Assembly (NCBI GenBank): GCA_029237735.1
Contig: JAQZBU010000020.1
Span: 21,096-85,095 of the forward strand
Length of the DNA: 64,000 nucleotides
Direction: 5' to 3'
Source: Ramlibacter sp.
Lineage (GTDB): Bacteria; Pseudomonadota; Gammaproteobacteria; Burkholderiales; Burkholderiaceae_C
Both the position numbers and the translations under genes were made by a program. How positions within the stretch are numbered: position 1 is the stretch's first letter; every line of letters starts with the position of its first letter. Of this stretch, positions 34,596 through 43,060 are shown in pieces. The notes below the pieces were generated by a model, which saw only the letters and a program-made list of their open reading frames with translations, was not told the origin of the DNA and made no database searches.

Positions 34596-36005
34596 TCAGG
34601 CCTTCAGGATTTGCTGGATGCGCGCCTGTGCCTCGTCCAGCGCTTCTTTTGGCTTCTTCTGCCCCACCAGCGCCGACTGGATGGCCGTGGCCATGGTCTC
34701 ACCGATGGCGGGCCACTGCGGCACGCGCGGGCGCCATTCGACGTCAGTGTCCTGCTCCAGCGATTCGAGCGCGGCGGCAATGAAGTTCGGCCCCGCGGCA
34801 CCGACGGCCTGCGAGAACTCGGCCGATTTCCATGCCGACAGCCGGTTGAGGCCCGAGCGCTTGGCCGGGCCGGCGAACTTCCATGACGTGCGGGCCTGCG
34901 TCTCGGCCGAGGTGGCCCACTGGATGAAGAGCCAAGTGGCCTTCTTTTGCTTTTCTGTAAGAGCCGCGTTGATGGGGAAGCCCCAGTTCCAGATCGAGGT
35001 TACGCGCTTGCCGTTGGGCCCGCGCGGCCAGCGCGCGAAGCCCACCTTGCCGATCACCTTGGACTTCTCGGGGTTCATCAGCACCGCCGCCGAAGAATGC
35101 GCGTCGATGTACGTCGCCACCGTTCCCTGCGAGAACGCGTCGGCGATGTCCGGCCAGTTCCAGTTGCGCACCGCCGGCGGCGCATAGGCCGAGAGCGCGT
35201 TCACGTACCAGTTAAGCGCGTTCACTGCTTCGGGCGAATTGACGACGATGTCCTTGCCCTTGAACCACTCGCCGCCGAAGCCGCGGAAAATCGAAGGGTA
35301 GATGTACATGTTCTGCCCCGCGCCCGAGAAGCCGCGCAGAGCCAGCCCATACACGCGGTTGGCGGGGTCGTGCAGCGCCTTCGCGTTGGAGAGCAACTGG
35401 TCGTACGTGTTGGCCGGGTGCAGGCCCTTGGCGTCGTACAAGTCCTTGCGATAGACCTGCACCGTCACCTCGCCGTCGTAGGGGATGCCGTAGGGCTTGC
35501 CGTCCACCGAATCGGCGTCACGCCAGGCCTTCAGGATGTCGTTGTAGTTGTACCAGGCGGCATCGGTCAGCGTGGCGTCGTTCAGGTACTTGTCCAGCGG
35601 CTCGACCCACTTGTTGGCGACGTACAGCGGGTAGTACATGGGGTCGGCCGCATGCGTGGCGTACGTCGTGGTCCTGGACGACAAGTCCAGCATCGCCTTC
35701 TGGCGGATCTGTCCGGGCGGCACCTTCTCGGCGCGCACCTTCACGCCGGTGAGCGCCTCGAACTGCGGTAACAGCCCCAGCAAGTTGTCGAAGTAACTGG
35801 CGGGGATGACGGCCACCGAAATCGACTCACCCTCCACCTGCTTCCAGTTGACCTTGGCGCTGCGGTAGGGTGCCAGATCGTCGACCTGCGCAAAGGCGCT
35901 GGTCACCCATTGGGGAGTGGCCGCTAGCACGCCCACAGAAGCTGCCTGCTGGATGGCGCGGCGGCGGTCGGGCTGTTGTGGATTGCGCTGGGTACGGTCG
36001 GTCAT
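34596..36005 (-). CDS. ABC extracellular solute-binding protein (family 1), Tat-like leader
   Basis: 469 residues. The leader has an arginine-rich n-region (PDRRRAIQQAASVGVLAATP), resembling a twin-arginine signal, and cleavage near TSAFAQ. The mature protein shows solute-binding-protein pieces VAVIPASYFDNLLGLLPQFEALTGVKVR, the substrate-side KPYGIPYDGEV, and a C-terminal KKPKEALDEAQARIQQIL. Family 1 proteins bind sugars or related polar compounds. As the first gene of the operon, it sets the ligand for the importer; a sulfated sugar or polyol is my inference from the sulfatase. Confidence 0.9.
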   Translation of the reverse strand: MTDRTQRNPQQPDRRRAIQQAASVGVLAATPQWVTSAFAQVDDLAPYRSAKVNWKQVEGESISVAVIPASYFDNLLGLLPQFEALTGVKVRAEKVPPGQIRQKAMLDLSSRTTTYATHAADPMYYPLYVANKWVEPLDKYLNDATLTDAAWYNYNDILKAWRDADSVDGKPYGIPYDGEVTVQVYRKDLYDAKGLHPANTYDQLLSNAKALHDPANRVYGLALRGFSGAGQNMYIYPSIFRGFGGEWFKGKDIVVNSPEAVNALNWYVNALSAYAPPAVRNWNWPDIADAFSQGTVATYIDAHSSAAVLMNPEKSKVIGKVGFARWPRGPNGKRVTSIWNWGFPINAALTEKQKKATWLFIQWATSAETQARTSWKFAGPAKRSGLNRLSAWKSAEFSQAVGAAGPNFIAAALESLEQDTDVEWRPRVPQWPAIGETMATAIQSALVGQKKPKEALDEAQARIQQILKA

Positions 36006-36025
36006 CGGTGTCTCCTGTTGGGCTG

Positions 36026-36043
36026 GATGTATTCGATTACATC
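36026..36043. promoter_or_regulatory. Inverted repeat in the divergent sulfatase-operon/lacI control region
   Basis: GATGTA / TACATC with a 6-nt centre lies 21 nt upstream of the binding-protein start. It could be a second regulatory site for the operon, but its sequence is not LacI-like. Confidence 0.35.
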
Positions 36044-36119
36044 GGCGATTGTGCTTTGACGTTGGTCATGACTGCACCCCGAAACTCTAGGGGAATTCCC
36101 TCTAACTCCGCAAATAAAA

Positions 36120-36133
36120 TGAAAACGTTTGCA
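36120..36133. promoter_or_regulatory. LacI-family operator
   Basis: TGAAAACGTTTGCA matches the general LacI/GalR operator pattern TGNAANCGNTTNCA at every fixed position, with the central CG. It lies 23 nt before the lacI ATG and 114 nt before the operon start, inside the shared control region. This strongly suggests repression of the importer/sulfatase operon, and probably of lacI itself, by the adjacent regulator. Confidence 0.8.
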
Positions 36134-36156
36134 TATGCGAATAAGCTCAGCCCGAC

Positions 36157-37179
36157 ATGGACACGCGCACCACCCGCAGCCGCACCGCAAAAGACGTGGC
36201 CCTGCTCGCGGGCGTATCCACCGCCACCGTCTCGCGCGCGCTGAATGCTCCCGAAGCGGTTGACGCGCATACGCTCAAGCGCGTGCGCGACGCGATCAAG
36301 AAGCTGCGCTACGTGCCGCACGGTGGCGCCCGCTCGCTGCGCAGCCAGCGCAGCCGCATGGTCGGCGCCATCGTCCCCTCTTTCGACTACGCGCTGTACG
36401 CGCGCACCACCAGCGCGCTGCAGCAGCGCCTGGGCGAGCATGGCTACTCCGTGGTGCTGGCCGAGCACCACTACAACCTGCAGCAGGAACTGCAGGTAAC
36501 GCGCCAGCTGATCGAGCATGCCGTCGACGCTTTCATGTTCGTCGGCCTCGACCACGACCCGCGCCTTTTTGCGCTGCTGGAAGACTACGGCCGCCCTTTC
36601 GTGTTGACCTGGGGCGTGGACAGCGCCCACCACCACCCTTGCGTCGGCTTCGACAATCGTGCCGCCGGCCACGCCATCGCCAGCCATGTGCTGGGGCTGG
36701 GCCACCGCCGCATCGCCATCCTGAGCGCGCCGCTTGAGGGCAACGACCGCGGCCGCGAGCGCGTGGCGGGTTTCCGCGCGGCCATCGCCGGGGCCGGCGC
36801 GAAGGAGCCGCATGTGGAGTACGTGCAGCGCATCGCACTCGGCGCAGCCGAGGAGGCGATGCACAAAATCCTGAAACGCAAGCAGCGTCCCACCGCCGTG
36901 CTGGCCACCAACGACGTGATGGCCGTCGGCGCGATGCTGGCGTGCCGCAGTGCAGGCGTGCGCATCCCGGAAGACATCTCCATCACCGGCATCGACAACA
37001 CCGACCTCGGCGCGACCCAGGTGCCGGGGTTGACTTCGGTGCGCACGCCCATCGTAGAGATCGGCACCGCCGCGGCGGAACAGCTGATCGCGCGGCTGGA
37101 GGGGAAAGACTTTGCGGCGAATCAGGTGATGGGTTTCGAGGTGGTCGTGAGGGGAAGTACAGCGAGCCCGAGAGGGTGA
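36157..37179 (+). CDS. LacI-family transcriptional regulator
   Basis: 340 residues. The N-terminal HTH reads TAKDVALLAGVSTATVSRALN with the hinge helix near YVPHGGARSLRSQRS. A periplasmic-binding-protein-like domain follows (VGAIVPSFDYALYARTTSAL, GRPFVLTWG, FDNRAAGHAIASHVL, ATNDVMAVGAM, ITGIDNTDLGA). It is divergent from the importer/sulfatase operon and has a perfect family operator between the two. The effector is probably the imported compound or a desulfated product. Confidence 0.93.
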   Translation: MDTRTTRSRTAKDVALLAGVSTATVSRALNAPEAVDAHTLKRVRDAIKKLRYVPHGGARSLRSQRSRMVGAIVPSFDYALYARTTSALQQRLGEHGYSVVLAEHHYNLQQELQVTRQLIEHAVDAFMFVGLDHDPRLFALLEDYGRPFVLTWGVDSAHHHPCVGFDNRAAGHAIASHVLGLGHRRIAILSAPLEGNDRGRERVAGFRAAIAGAGAKEPHVEYVQRIALGAAEEAMHKILKRKQRPTAVLATNDVMAVGAMLACRSAGVRIPEDISITGIDNTDLGATQVPGLTSVRTPIVEIGTAAAEQLIARLEGKDFAANQVMGFEVVVRGSTASPRG

Positions 37180-37200
37180 GTCGTTCAGCGCGGCCGTAGC

Positions 37201-37233
37201 GCTCGACAGGGGTGATTTACACGCCTGTCGAGC
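37201..37233. other. Inverted repeat between lacI and the SnoaL-like gene
   Basis: GCTCGACAGG / CCTGTCGAGC, a perfect 10-bp repeat with a 13-nt loop, lies 21 nt past the lacI stop. No T-run follows, so it may be a weak terminator of lacI or a regulatory site for the next gene. Confidence 0.4.
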
Positions 37234-37308
37234 ACGCACAGGGTTGAACTCCGTCCTGCCAAATCGCATACTGCCTGACTCTTCAACCGCACTTTGGAGG
37301 ACCATCAC

Positions 37309-37716
37309 ATGAACGAAAAGGAAAATTCTGCGTTGGTGCAACAGGGCTACAAACTCTTCGCGCAAGGCGACATCCCCGGCGTGCTGAAGCTGATGAGCCC
37401 GGATGTGGTTTGGGAATCGCCCAAGGTGGAGAACGTCCCCTTCTCAGGCAGCTTCAAGGGCCAGGAAGGGGTCGGCCAATTCTTCGGGGCACTGGCTGGA
37501 GCACTGGACATTCTGAAGTTCGAGCCGCGTGAGTTCATCGCGCAAGGCAACAAGGTGGTTGTGCTCGGCGAAGGCCGGTCTCGTGTCAAAGGGCAAAAGG
37601 AAGAGTTCGACGATCGATGGGTCGACGTACTCACCGTCGAGAATGGGAAGATCGCCCGCTACGAGCGGTATGGGAACACGGCGCAAACGGAGCGGGCGTT
37701 CAGGGCTGCGCGGTAA
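37309..37716 (+). CDS. SnoaL-like/NTF2-fold protein
   Basis: 135 residues from the ATG at 37309, with TTGGAGG 8 nt upstream. It has NTF2-like features: ALVQQGYKLFAQGDIPGVLKLM, DVVWESP, FSGSFKGQEGVGQFF, and a C-terminal WVDVLTVENGKIARYERYGNT. Such small alpha+beta barrels act as isomerases, hydrolases or binding proteins; the substrate cannot be inferred. Its last 17 nt overlap the convergent oxidoreductase gene. Confidence 0.8.
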   Translation: MNEKENSALVQQGYKLFAQGDIPGVLKLMSPDVVWESPKVENVPFSGSFKGQEGVGQFFGALAGALDILKFEPREFIAQGNKVVVLGEGRSRVKGQKEEFDDRWVDVLTVENGKIARYERYGNTAQTERAFRAAR

Positions 37717-38776
37717 TCGGTTCCGCGGGGCCTGAGGCTTCGCACATCAGCACGATCTTGCCGACAACGCCGCCTTCGGCGAGCAGCTCCTGCGCCTGCC
37801 GTGCCTGCGCCAGCGGAAAGCGCGCCGCGACCAGCGGCTTGATCTTGCCCTGGCGGAGCAAATCGAGCAGCGCGAGGAGATCCTGCCGGAACAAGTCCGG
37901 CTTCACGCGCCTGAGCGTCTGGATGCTGTAGGGCACGATGCGCTTGCGCCCCGGCAGCAGCCAGCCGCCCGCGATGTACATCGCAAACCTCGGCATGCCG
38001 TGAAAGCGGTTGCGCCGGCCGCTGCGGCCCGCCCCCAGCCCTTCGCTGCGCAGCGACGTGGTGGTGCCATAGCCCACCACCCTGCCCCCGCGCCGCAGCG
38101 CCCCGCGCGATTGCCACAGGTGCTCGCCCCCGAACGGGTCGAACACCGCGTCCACGCCGTCCCCCGTGAGCCGGCGGATTTCGGCGACGATGTCCTGGCT
38201 GCGGTAATCGATCGGCGTGCCGCCAAGATCCGTGACGGCCTGCGCGCCGCGCGCGGAACAGGTGCCGTACATCTCCAGCCCCGCGAGGCGCCCGAGCTGC
38301 AGCAGCGCGGTGCCCACGCCGCCGGAAGCGCCGTGAAACAACACCCGCTGGCCCTCTCGAACCTTGGCCGAGTGATGCAGCATCTGCCAGGCGGTGATGT
38401 AGTTCAGCACCAGGCTGACGACCTCGGCCGGGTCCAGGCCCGCAGGCACCGGCACCAGATCACCCTGCGGCAGGCACACGTACTGCGCGTACGCACCGTG
38501 GATCGGCATGGCAGTCACCACCTGGCCCGGCTCGAAGCCCGAGGTGCCGGGGCCGAGCCGGTCCACGACGCCCACCAGGTCCCACCCCGGTGTGTAGGGC
38601 ACAGCGGGCGTTTCAGGGTGCACGCCCTCGCGCGCCATGACATCGGGCATGGCGACGCCCGCGGCCAGGACCCTGACGCGCACTTCTCCACTCCTGGGTT
38701 CGGGGCACTCCTCTTCGACCACCCGGAGCGCGTCGGGCCCGCCGTAATGAGTGACGATGACGCGCTGATGTCTCAT
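37700..38776 (-). CDS. Zinc-independent medium-chain dehydrogenase/quinone oxidoreductase
   Basis: 358 residues from the ATG at 38776, with a GGAGG ribosome site. It is a GroES-like N-terminal domain (VRVRVLAAGVAMPDVMAREG, YTPGWDLVGVVDRLG) and a Rossmann domain with HGASGGVGTALLQLGRLAG. It lacks the zinc-binding Cys/His set of alcohol dehydrogenases, like quinone oxidoreductases. It likely reduces quinones or enones with NADPH. Reading further upstream in this frame is not supported. Confidence 0.85.
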   Translation of the reverse strand: MRHQRVIVTHYGGPDALRVVEEECPEPRSGEVRVRVLAAGVAMPDVMAREGVHPETPAVPYTPGWDLVGVVDRLGPGTSGFEPGQVVTAMPIHGAYAQYVCLPQGDLVPVPAGLDPAEVVSLVLNYITAWQMLHHSAKVREGQRVLFHGASGGVGTALLQLGRLAGLEMYGTCSARGAQAVTDLGGTPIDYRSQDIVAEIRRLTGDGVDAVFDPFGGEHLWQSRGALRRGGRVVGYGTTTSLRSEGLGAGRSGRRNRFHGMPRFAMYIAGGWLLPGRKRIVPYSIQTLRRVKPDLFRQDLLALLDLLRQGKIKPLVAARFPLAQARQAQELLAEGGVVGKIVLMCEASGPAEPITAQP

Positions 38777-38913
38777 GGCGCCCTCCGCGTTCCGCGTCGA
38801 CGATGACGCGACAGATGAAATGTTAGCGCTGCGCGACGGCTGCGTACAGATGCCCCCATTGACGAATCGCGTACGATGGCATGCCACCGCACTCACCTCA
38901 AGAAGGAGTTCCC

Positions 38914-39609
38914 ATGCGAAGCACTGTATTGATTGGCTCGTTGGCGCTGGCCGGCGTCGTTGGTGTTCTCGGATGCACAAGCATGCCGCCCGGCCCTGCC
39001 GGCATGAGTTTCTTCGTGACCAGCGTCAATCCTGGCAACGGCGGCGACTTTGGCGGGCTCGAGGGGGCCGACAAGCATTGCCAGGCGCTTGCTACCACCG
39101 CTGGCGCGGGCAACCGCACTTGGCGCGCCTACCTGAGCGCGCAAGCGCCCGCGCTGAACAGCCCTGCTTTCGTGAATGCGCGCGACCGCATCGGAACCGG
39201 GCCGTGGCAAAACGCGAAGGGCGTCGTCATCGCGCGCAACGTCGAGGATCTGCATTCCGCCAAGAACAACATCAACAAGGACACGGCGCTCGACGAAATG
39301 GGCCGGCCCGTCAATGACCGCACGAAGCAGCCGAGCAAGCACGACATCCTCACCGGCTCGCGCCCGGATGGCACGGCCTTCGCGGGTGGCGCGGGCGGTG
39401 GGGTGCCCTTCCCTGACATGACGTGCGGCAACTGGACGAAGAGCACCACGGAAGGCTCGGCAATGGTCGGCCATTTCGATCGAGCTGGCACGATCACCCA
39501 GCCGTGGGCCACGTCATGGAATTCCAGCCACCCGACCATCGGGTGCAGCATGGAGCGCATCCGCCCGACCGGCGGCGACGGGCTCTTGTATTGCTTCGCG
39601 GTGAAGTAA
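38914..39609 (+). CDS. Exported lipoprotein with a DUF1554/endostatin-like lectin domain
   Basis: 231 residues from the ATG at 38914, behind an AAGGAG ribosome site. The signal peptide ends in a lipobox (LGC, Cys near residue 21). The body begins MSFFVTSVNPGNGGDFGGLEGADKHC with the following RTWRAYLSAQ, and ends HPTIGCSMERIRPTGGDGLLYCFAVK. This order of a G-G-L-x-GAD-x-xC start and a Cys-containing C-terminal strand is typical of extracellular lectin-like proteins of this kind. It should sit on the outer-membrane or cell surface. Function unknown. Confidence 0.7.
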   Translation: MRSTVLIGSLALAGVVGVLGCTSMPPGPAGMSFFVTSVNPGNGGDFGGLEGADKHCQALATTAGAGNRTWRAYLSAQAPALNSPAFVNARDRIGTGPWQNAKGVVIARNVEDLHSAKNNINKDTALDEMGRPVNDRTKQPSKHDILTGSRPDGTAFAGGAGGGVPFPDMTCGNWTKSTTEGSAMVGHFDRAGTITQPWATSWNSSHPTIGCSMERIRPTGGDGLLYCFAVK

Positions 39610-39612
39610 AGG

Positions 39613-40866
39613 GTGAAGCGGGCATTTGCCGAGGTGCAACCCCAGGAAAATCCCCACGACAACCGCACGGCCTGGCTGATGCTCCTGGTGCTGATCGGCG
39701 GCTTCGCCCTCAGCCAGGCTTTCCGCACGGCGCCTGCGATCATGGCGCCATCGCTGGCGCAAACCTTCAGCCTGTCGCCGCAGCAGCTTGGCCTGTTCGC
39801 GGCGGCATTCCACTTCTCGTTTGCCGGCCTGCAGCTGTTCATGGGCATGGCCATCGACGTGTACGGCCCGCGCCGCACCATCGTGGCGGTCTTTCCGCTC
39901 GCGATCGCGGGTCCGCTGGTGATGGCCGTCGCGCCCAACTTCAGCGTACTAATTGCCGGCCAGATCCTCACCGGCATTGGCTGCGGCCCGGCCTTCCTGG
40001 TGTGCACGGTGTTCATCGCACGCAGCTTCCCACCGGGTCGGTTCGCCGCCGTCAACGGCGCGGCACTGGGCATCGGCTCGGTCGGCCTGCTGCTGACGGG
40101 CACACCGCTCGCGTGGATTATCGAGGCGGCGTCATGGCGCGCCGGCTTCGTGGCGCTGGCGGTTATCGCGGCCGTGGCATGGACCGCGATCTTCGTCTTC
40201 GTGCGAGACGGCACCGATTCCCACGAGCCGCGCCATAAGCTGAACGTGGGCGCCGCGCTGCGCGGCTATGGCGAATTGTTCCGCCTGCCGCACACCATCG
40301 GCATCTTCGCCCTCGCGCTCACGACGTATTCGTCCTTCATGGCACTGCGCGGGCTGTGGCTGGGGCCGCTGCTGATCGAGCGCCACGGCTTCAGCCTGGT
40401 GCAGGCCGGCAACGTCGCCATCGCGATCTCCATCGTCGGCATGATCGGCCCGCCGCTCTTCGGGCGCGTGGACCCGGGCGAACACAGCCGCCGGCGCTGG
40501 ATCATGGCTTGCGCCCTCATCAGCGCGGCATTGTTCCTCTTGATGGCGATCAACCCCGGCGCGGGCGGTGACGTGGCGCTGGCCCTGGCTGTCAGCCTGC
40601 TGGCCGGCTTCGGCACGCTGCAGTACGCCGACGTGCGCTCGGCGTACCCGCCGCACATGACGGGGCGCGCGATGGCCGTCTTCACGATGGCGATGTTCCT
40701 GGGCGTGGCGGTAATGCAGTGGTTCACCGGCGCGGTGGCCGGCGGCGCGGCTGCGTTCGGCATCGAGACCTATGCGGCCGTGCTCGGTGCGATCGCGGCG
40801 TCGCTGGCGCTGGGCGCCCTGGCCTTCAAGGTGTTGCCGGCGCCCGATCCCCAGGCTGGACGCTGA
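39613..40866 (+). CDS. MFS transporter
   Basis: 417 residues with 12 membrane helices from a GTG start 3 nt after the lipoprotein gene. MFS marks include LGLFAAAFHFSFAGLQLFMGMAIDVYGPRR in loop 2-3, IAGQILTGIGCGPAFLVCTVFIA in helix 4, and a second-half FGRVDPGEHSRRRW loop. It probably moves an organic anion or drug. Its proximity to the lipoprotein suggests one transcript, but no link in function is evident. Confidence 0.85.
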   Translation: MKRAFAEVQPQENPHDNRTAWLMLLVLIGGFALSQAFRTAPAIMAPSLAQTFSLSPQQLGLFAAAFHFSFAGLQLFMGMAIDVYGPRRTIVAVFPLAIAGPLVMAVAPNFSVLIAGQILTGIGCGPAFLVCTVFIARSFPPGRFAAVNGAALGIGSVGLLLTGTPLAWIIEAASWRAGFVALAVIAAVAWTAIFVFVRDGTDSHEPRHKLNVGAALRGYGELFRLPHTIGIFALALTTYSSFMALRGLWLGPLLIERHGFSLVQAGNVAIAISIVGMIGPPLFGRVDPGEHSRRRWIMACALISAALFLLMAINPGAGGDVALALAVSLLAGFGTLQYADVRSAYPPHMTGRAMAVFTMAMFLGVAVMQWFTGAVAGGAAAFGIETYAAVLGAIAASLALGALAFKVLPAPDPQAGR

Positions 40867-40916
40867 GCGCTTCTATCCTGCGCAGCTCGTGCCTGAGCCC
40901 GTCGTGGCGGGGCTGC

Positions 40917-41120
40917 TCACGCCGTATCGGCCGGCTCCTGCGCGATGGCCATCTGCGCGGGCTCGCGCGAGAGATGCGCCATGATCGCAGCCCATGCCGC
41001 CGCGCGGTTGGCTGGCGGATGGCCGTGAATGCCCCGAACCCGCTCGGCCGCCTGCTGGCCGCACTGCTCGCCGTAGCGCGTAACGAGCGCCAGGAGTTCT
41101 TCTTGCCAATGAGAGTACAT
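40917..41120 (-). CDS. Small hypothetical protein
   Basis: 67 residues: MYSHWQEELLALVTRYGEQC, then QQAAERVRGIHGHPPANRAAAW and a short acidic tail. It is helical and soluble, and AT-shifted relative to its GC-rich neighbours at the start only. An AAGGG ribosome-like stretch precedes it. I do not recognise a family. It converges with the MFS gene and lies upstream of, and divergent from, the BON gene. Confidence 0.4.
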   Translation of the reverse strand: MYSHWQEELLALVTRYGEQCGQQAAERVRGIHGHPPANRAAAWAAIMAHLSREPAQMAIAQEPADTA

Positions 41121-41338
41121 GAAGGTGCCCTTTCGCGGCTGCCTGAATGCTCAGCCCACGAGCAATCGTGCGCCCGGATCGAAGAGGCCGCCATGATCTG
41201 GGACAGTGTTTTGCGCGGCTTGGGGCTGGCCAAGGCTCATCCATGGCGGCTGACCGCTTGTCGTGGCGTATTCCTACACGATCTTTGAAATTGCAAAAGC
41301 ACGATCGCTGCACCTCAACGAATACGAAGGTGACACTT

Positions 41339-41653
41339 ATGAAGACACTGATCATTGCCGCAGCCACCGCATTGGCCCTTGCCGGCTGCGCCGGAATGAT
41401 TGGCGGCCCGGGCGGCCCGACGCGCACTGCCGGCCAGGCCATCGACGACGTGACCATTGGCACCAAGATGAAGGCGGCCCTCGCCGCAGACCCGGAATTG
41501 AGCGCGCTCAAGATCAACGTCGACACGACGCAGGGCAACGTCCGCCTGCGCGGCGAGGTGAAGTCGGTCGTGCTGCGCCGCAAGGCCGAGGATATGGCGC
41601 GCAAGATCGAAGGCGTGAAGTCGGTCGACAACCAGTTGATGGTTACGGGTTGA
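41339..41653 (+). CDS. BON-domain lipoprotein
   Basis: 104 residues from the ATG at 41339. The signal peptide ends in a lipobox (ALALAGCAG, Cys near 17). One BON domain follows (about 32-104): QAIDDVTIGTKMKAALAADP, LKINVDTTQGNVRLRGEV, and KAEDMARKIEGVKSVDNQLM. BON proteins such as OsmY/YraP bind membranes and help in envelope stress. It should be attached to the outer or inner membrane on the periplasmic side. Earlier in-frame starts are not supported. Confidence 0.85.
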   Translation: MKTLIIAAATALALAGCAGMIGGPGGPTRTAGQAIDDVTIGTKMKAALAADPELSALKINVDTTQGNVRLRGEVKSVVLRRKAEDMARKIEGVKSVDNQLMVTG

Positions 41654-41692
41654 ACGTCAGAAGCTGAGGACCGCCCTCGAGGGCATGGGCAG

Positions 41693-41715
41693 GGTGATAT
41701 ACTTTGAATATCACC
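41693..41715 (+). promoter_or_regulatory. Promoter and palindromic operator of the TA-like module
   Basis: A perfect inverted repeat, GGTGATAT / ATATCACC with a 7-nt centre, spans an extended -10 element (TGA then TATACT at 41698-41703). No clear -35 is visible. The ATG of the first gene follows 13 nt later. An operator on top of the -10 is the standard layout of type II toxin-antitoxin autoregulation. Confidence 0.7.
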
Positions 41716-41728
41716 ACAGGAGCCCGCC

Positions 41729-42049
41729 ATGCCCTCCGCCGCCGAAAAACTTCTCGTCCGCTTCCGCGACCAGGACGGCCCCTTGGGCATCACGCGCGAC
41801 ACCCTGCGCAATCTGGCGCGCACCCTCGGCGTTGACGAAACAGCAGCCATACATTTGTCGCTGGTGCAACTGGCCGACAAGGTATTGCCGCGCTATGAAC
41901 GCGACGCCGGCCTGCTGACAGCGGCGCAATTGCGCGAGGCCCGGTCCCTGGTCTCGCAACAGCGCAAGCCGACCTCATCGCTCTTCGGAACCACGGCAAG
42001 GCAGCACGCGGGCAAGAAGACGGATAAGACGGCGAAAGCGAAGGCTTGA
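41729..42049 (+). CDS. Putative antitoxin/transcriptional regulator of a PemK-like pair
   Basis: 106 residues. The N-terminal half suggests a short DNA-binding fold: MPSAAEKLLVRFRDQDGPLG, then ITRDTLRNLARTLGVDETAA and IHLSLVQLADKVLPRYER. The tail is basic and flexible (HAGKKTDKTAKAKA), the form antitoxins use to wrap their toxin. I do not recognise an exact family. An AGGAG ribosome site precedes the ATG. Its TGA overlaps the TTG start of the toxin-like gene. Confidence 0.6.
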   Translation: MPSAAEKLLVRFRDQDGPLGITRDTLRNLARTLGVDETAAIHLSLVQLADKVLPRYERDAGLLTAAQLREARSLVSQQRKPTSSLFGTTARQHAGKKTDKTAKAKA

Positions 42050-42474
42050 GCACGGCGCCGGCCTATTGGTGGGCCGCGCCCGCAGTCGGTGAAATCGTCT
42101 GGTGCCTGTGGCCCAACAACGGCAAGGGTCGCCCGCCCGGCCCAAAGCAGCGCCCCTGCCTCTTGCTGGAACTGGACGACAACATTCAAGGACAGCCGCA
42201 CGTCCTTGTCGCCTACGGCACGAGTCAACGTATCACGCAGCTGCACGCCGGCGAGTTCGCCATCACGCAGCAAGGCCAGCCGCATGCTTACGCGGCTGCC
42301 GGCCTGAGCTACGACACCAAATTCAACATGGGCCAGACGGCGTGGCTGCCATATTCGAGCCTTGCGTTCGACGTGCCGCCAGGCGCACCCCACGGCCAGA
42401 CCCCGAAGCTGGGCCTGCTGCATCCATCGGTGATGAAGGCAGCCCACGCCGCGCACAACGCGGCGTGGCCGTGA
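42046..42474 (+). CDS. PemK/MazF-like putative toxin
   Basis: 142 residues from a TTG start overlapping the previous stop. The N-terminal part matches the PemK/MazF (CcdB-like) barrel: VGEIVWCLWP, a basic loop NGKGRPPGPKQRPCLLLELDD, then VLVAYGTSQRITQLHAGEF, a beta-rich pattern. The C-terminus (about 85-142) is longer than a minimal MazF. If active it would be an mRNA endonuclease, neutralised by the product of the gene before it. Order (antitoxin first), overlap and promoter palindrome all fit a type II TA pair; I rate the function as inferred. Confidence 0.6.
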   Translation: MSTAPAYWWAAPAVGEIVWCLWPNNGKGRPPGPKQRPCLLLELDDNIQGQPHVLVAYGTSQRITQLHAGEFAITQQGQPHAYAAAGLSYDTKFNMGQTAWLPYSSLAFDVPPGAPHGQTPKLGLLHPSVMKAAHAAHNAAWP

Positions 42475-42517
42475 GTATCCAACACCGCCGTCTTGGAGCA
42501 TCGCGGCCTCCCCTGCG

Positions 42518-42871
42518 CTAGACGTCGAGGATCATCTCGAAGCCGCCGTAGATCATCCGCTTGCCGTCGAAGGGCATGGGGTTGGCCTCGGGGTTGAATC
42601 GCGGATCCTCCATGACCTTCTTCATCCCTGCGTCGCGCACGGCCTTGGACGGCCAGGTGATCCATGAGAACACCACCGTCTCGTCGGCCTTGCGCTGCAC
42701 CGCCATGGGGAACGACGTGAGCTTGCCCTCCGGCACGTCATTGCCCCAGCACTCGACAACCTGCAGCGCGCCGTTTTCCTTGAAGATCGCGGCGCCGGCT
42801 TGCGCGTAGCGCAGGTACTTCTCACGATCGGCCGTCGGCACGGCGACCACGAATCCATCGACGTAGTTCAT
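42518..42871 (-). CDS. DUF1428 family protein (YbaA-like)
   Basis: 117 residues with the family opening MNYVDGFVVAVPTADREKYL, then VECWGNDVPEGKLTSFPMAV, a central VVFSWITWPSKAVRDAGMKK and PMPFDGKRMIYGGFEMILD. It is a ferredoxin-like-fold dimeric protein; no reaction is established for the family. AAAGGAG precedes the ATG. A 189-nt stretch up to the next gene holds no other supported feature. Confidence 0.88.
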   Translation of the reverse strand: MNYVDGFVVAVPTADREKYLRYAQAGAAIFKENGALQVVECWGNDVPEGKLTSFPMAVQRKADETVVFSWITWPSKAVRDAGMKKVMEDPRFNPEANPMPFDGKRMIYGGFEMILDV

Positions 42872-43060
42872 GTGGAATCTCCTTTGATGGGGGCCGGCGA
42901 AGTGCAGCCCACCGCCATACGACGAACGACACGGGTCGTTCTCGACATGCGGTGTAACGGGGGCGCGTGACCTGCTCGGTCAAAGACAACTTCTCGGATG
43001 GGCGTGACGTCTGACATGGCTGGGTCCTGTTGCACCGTTGGAGTGAAGCCTGAACGGTTT

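Noticed and set aside
36091..36100. GGGAATTCCC palindrome in the lacI control region
   Set aside because: Only 10 bp with no extension of symmetry; the adjoining 14-bp LacI-family site is far better supported.
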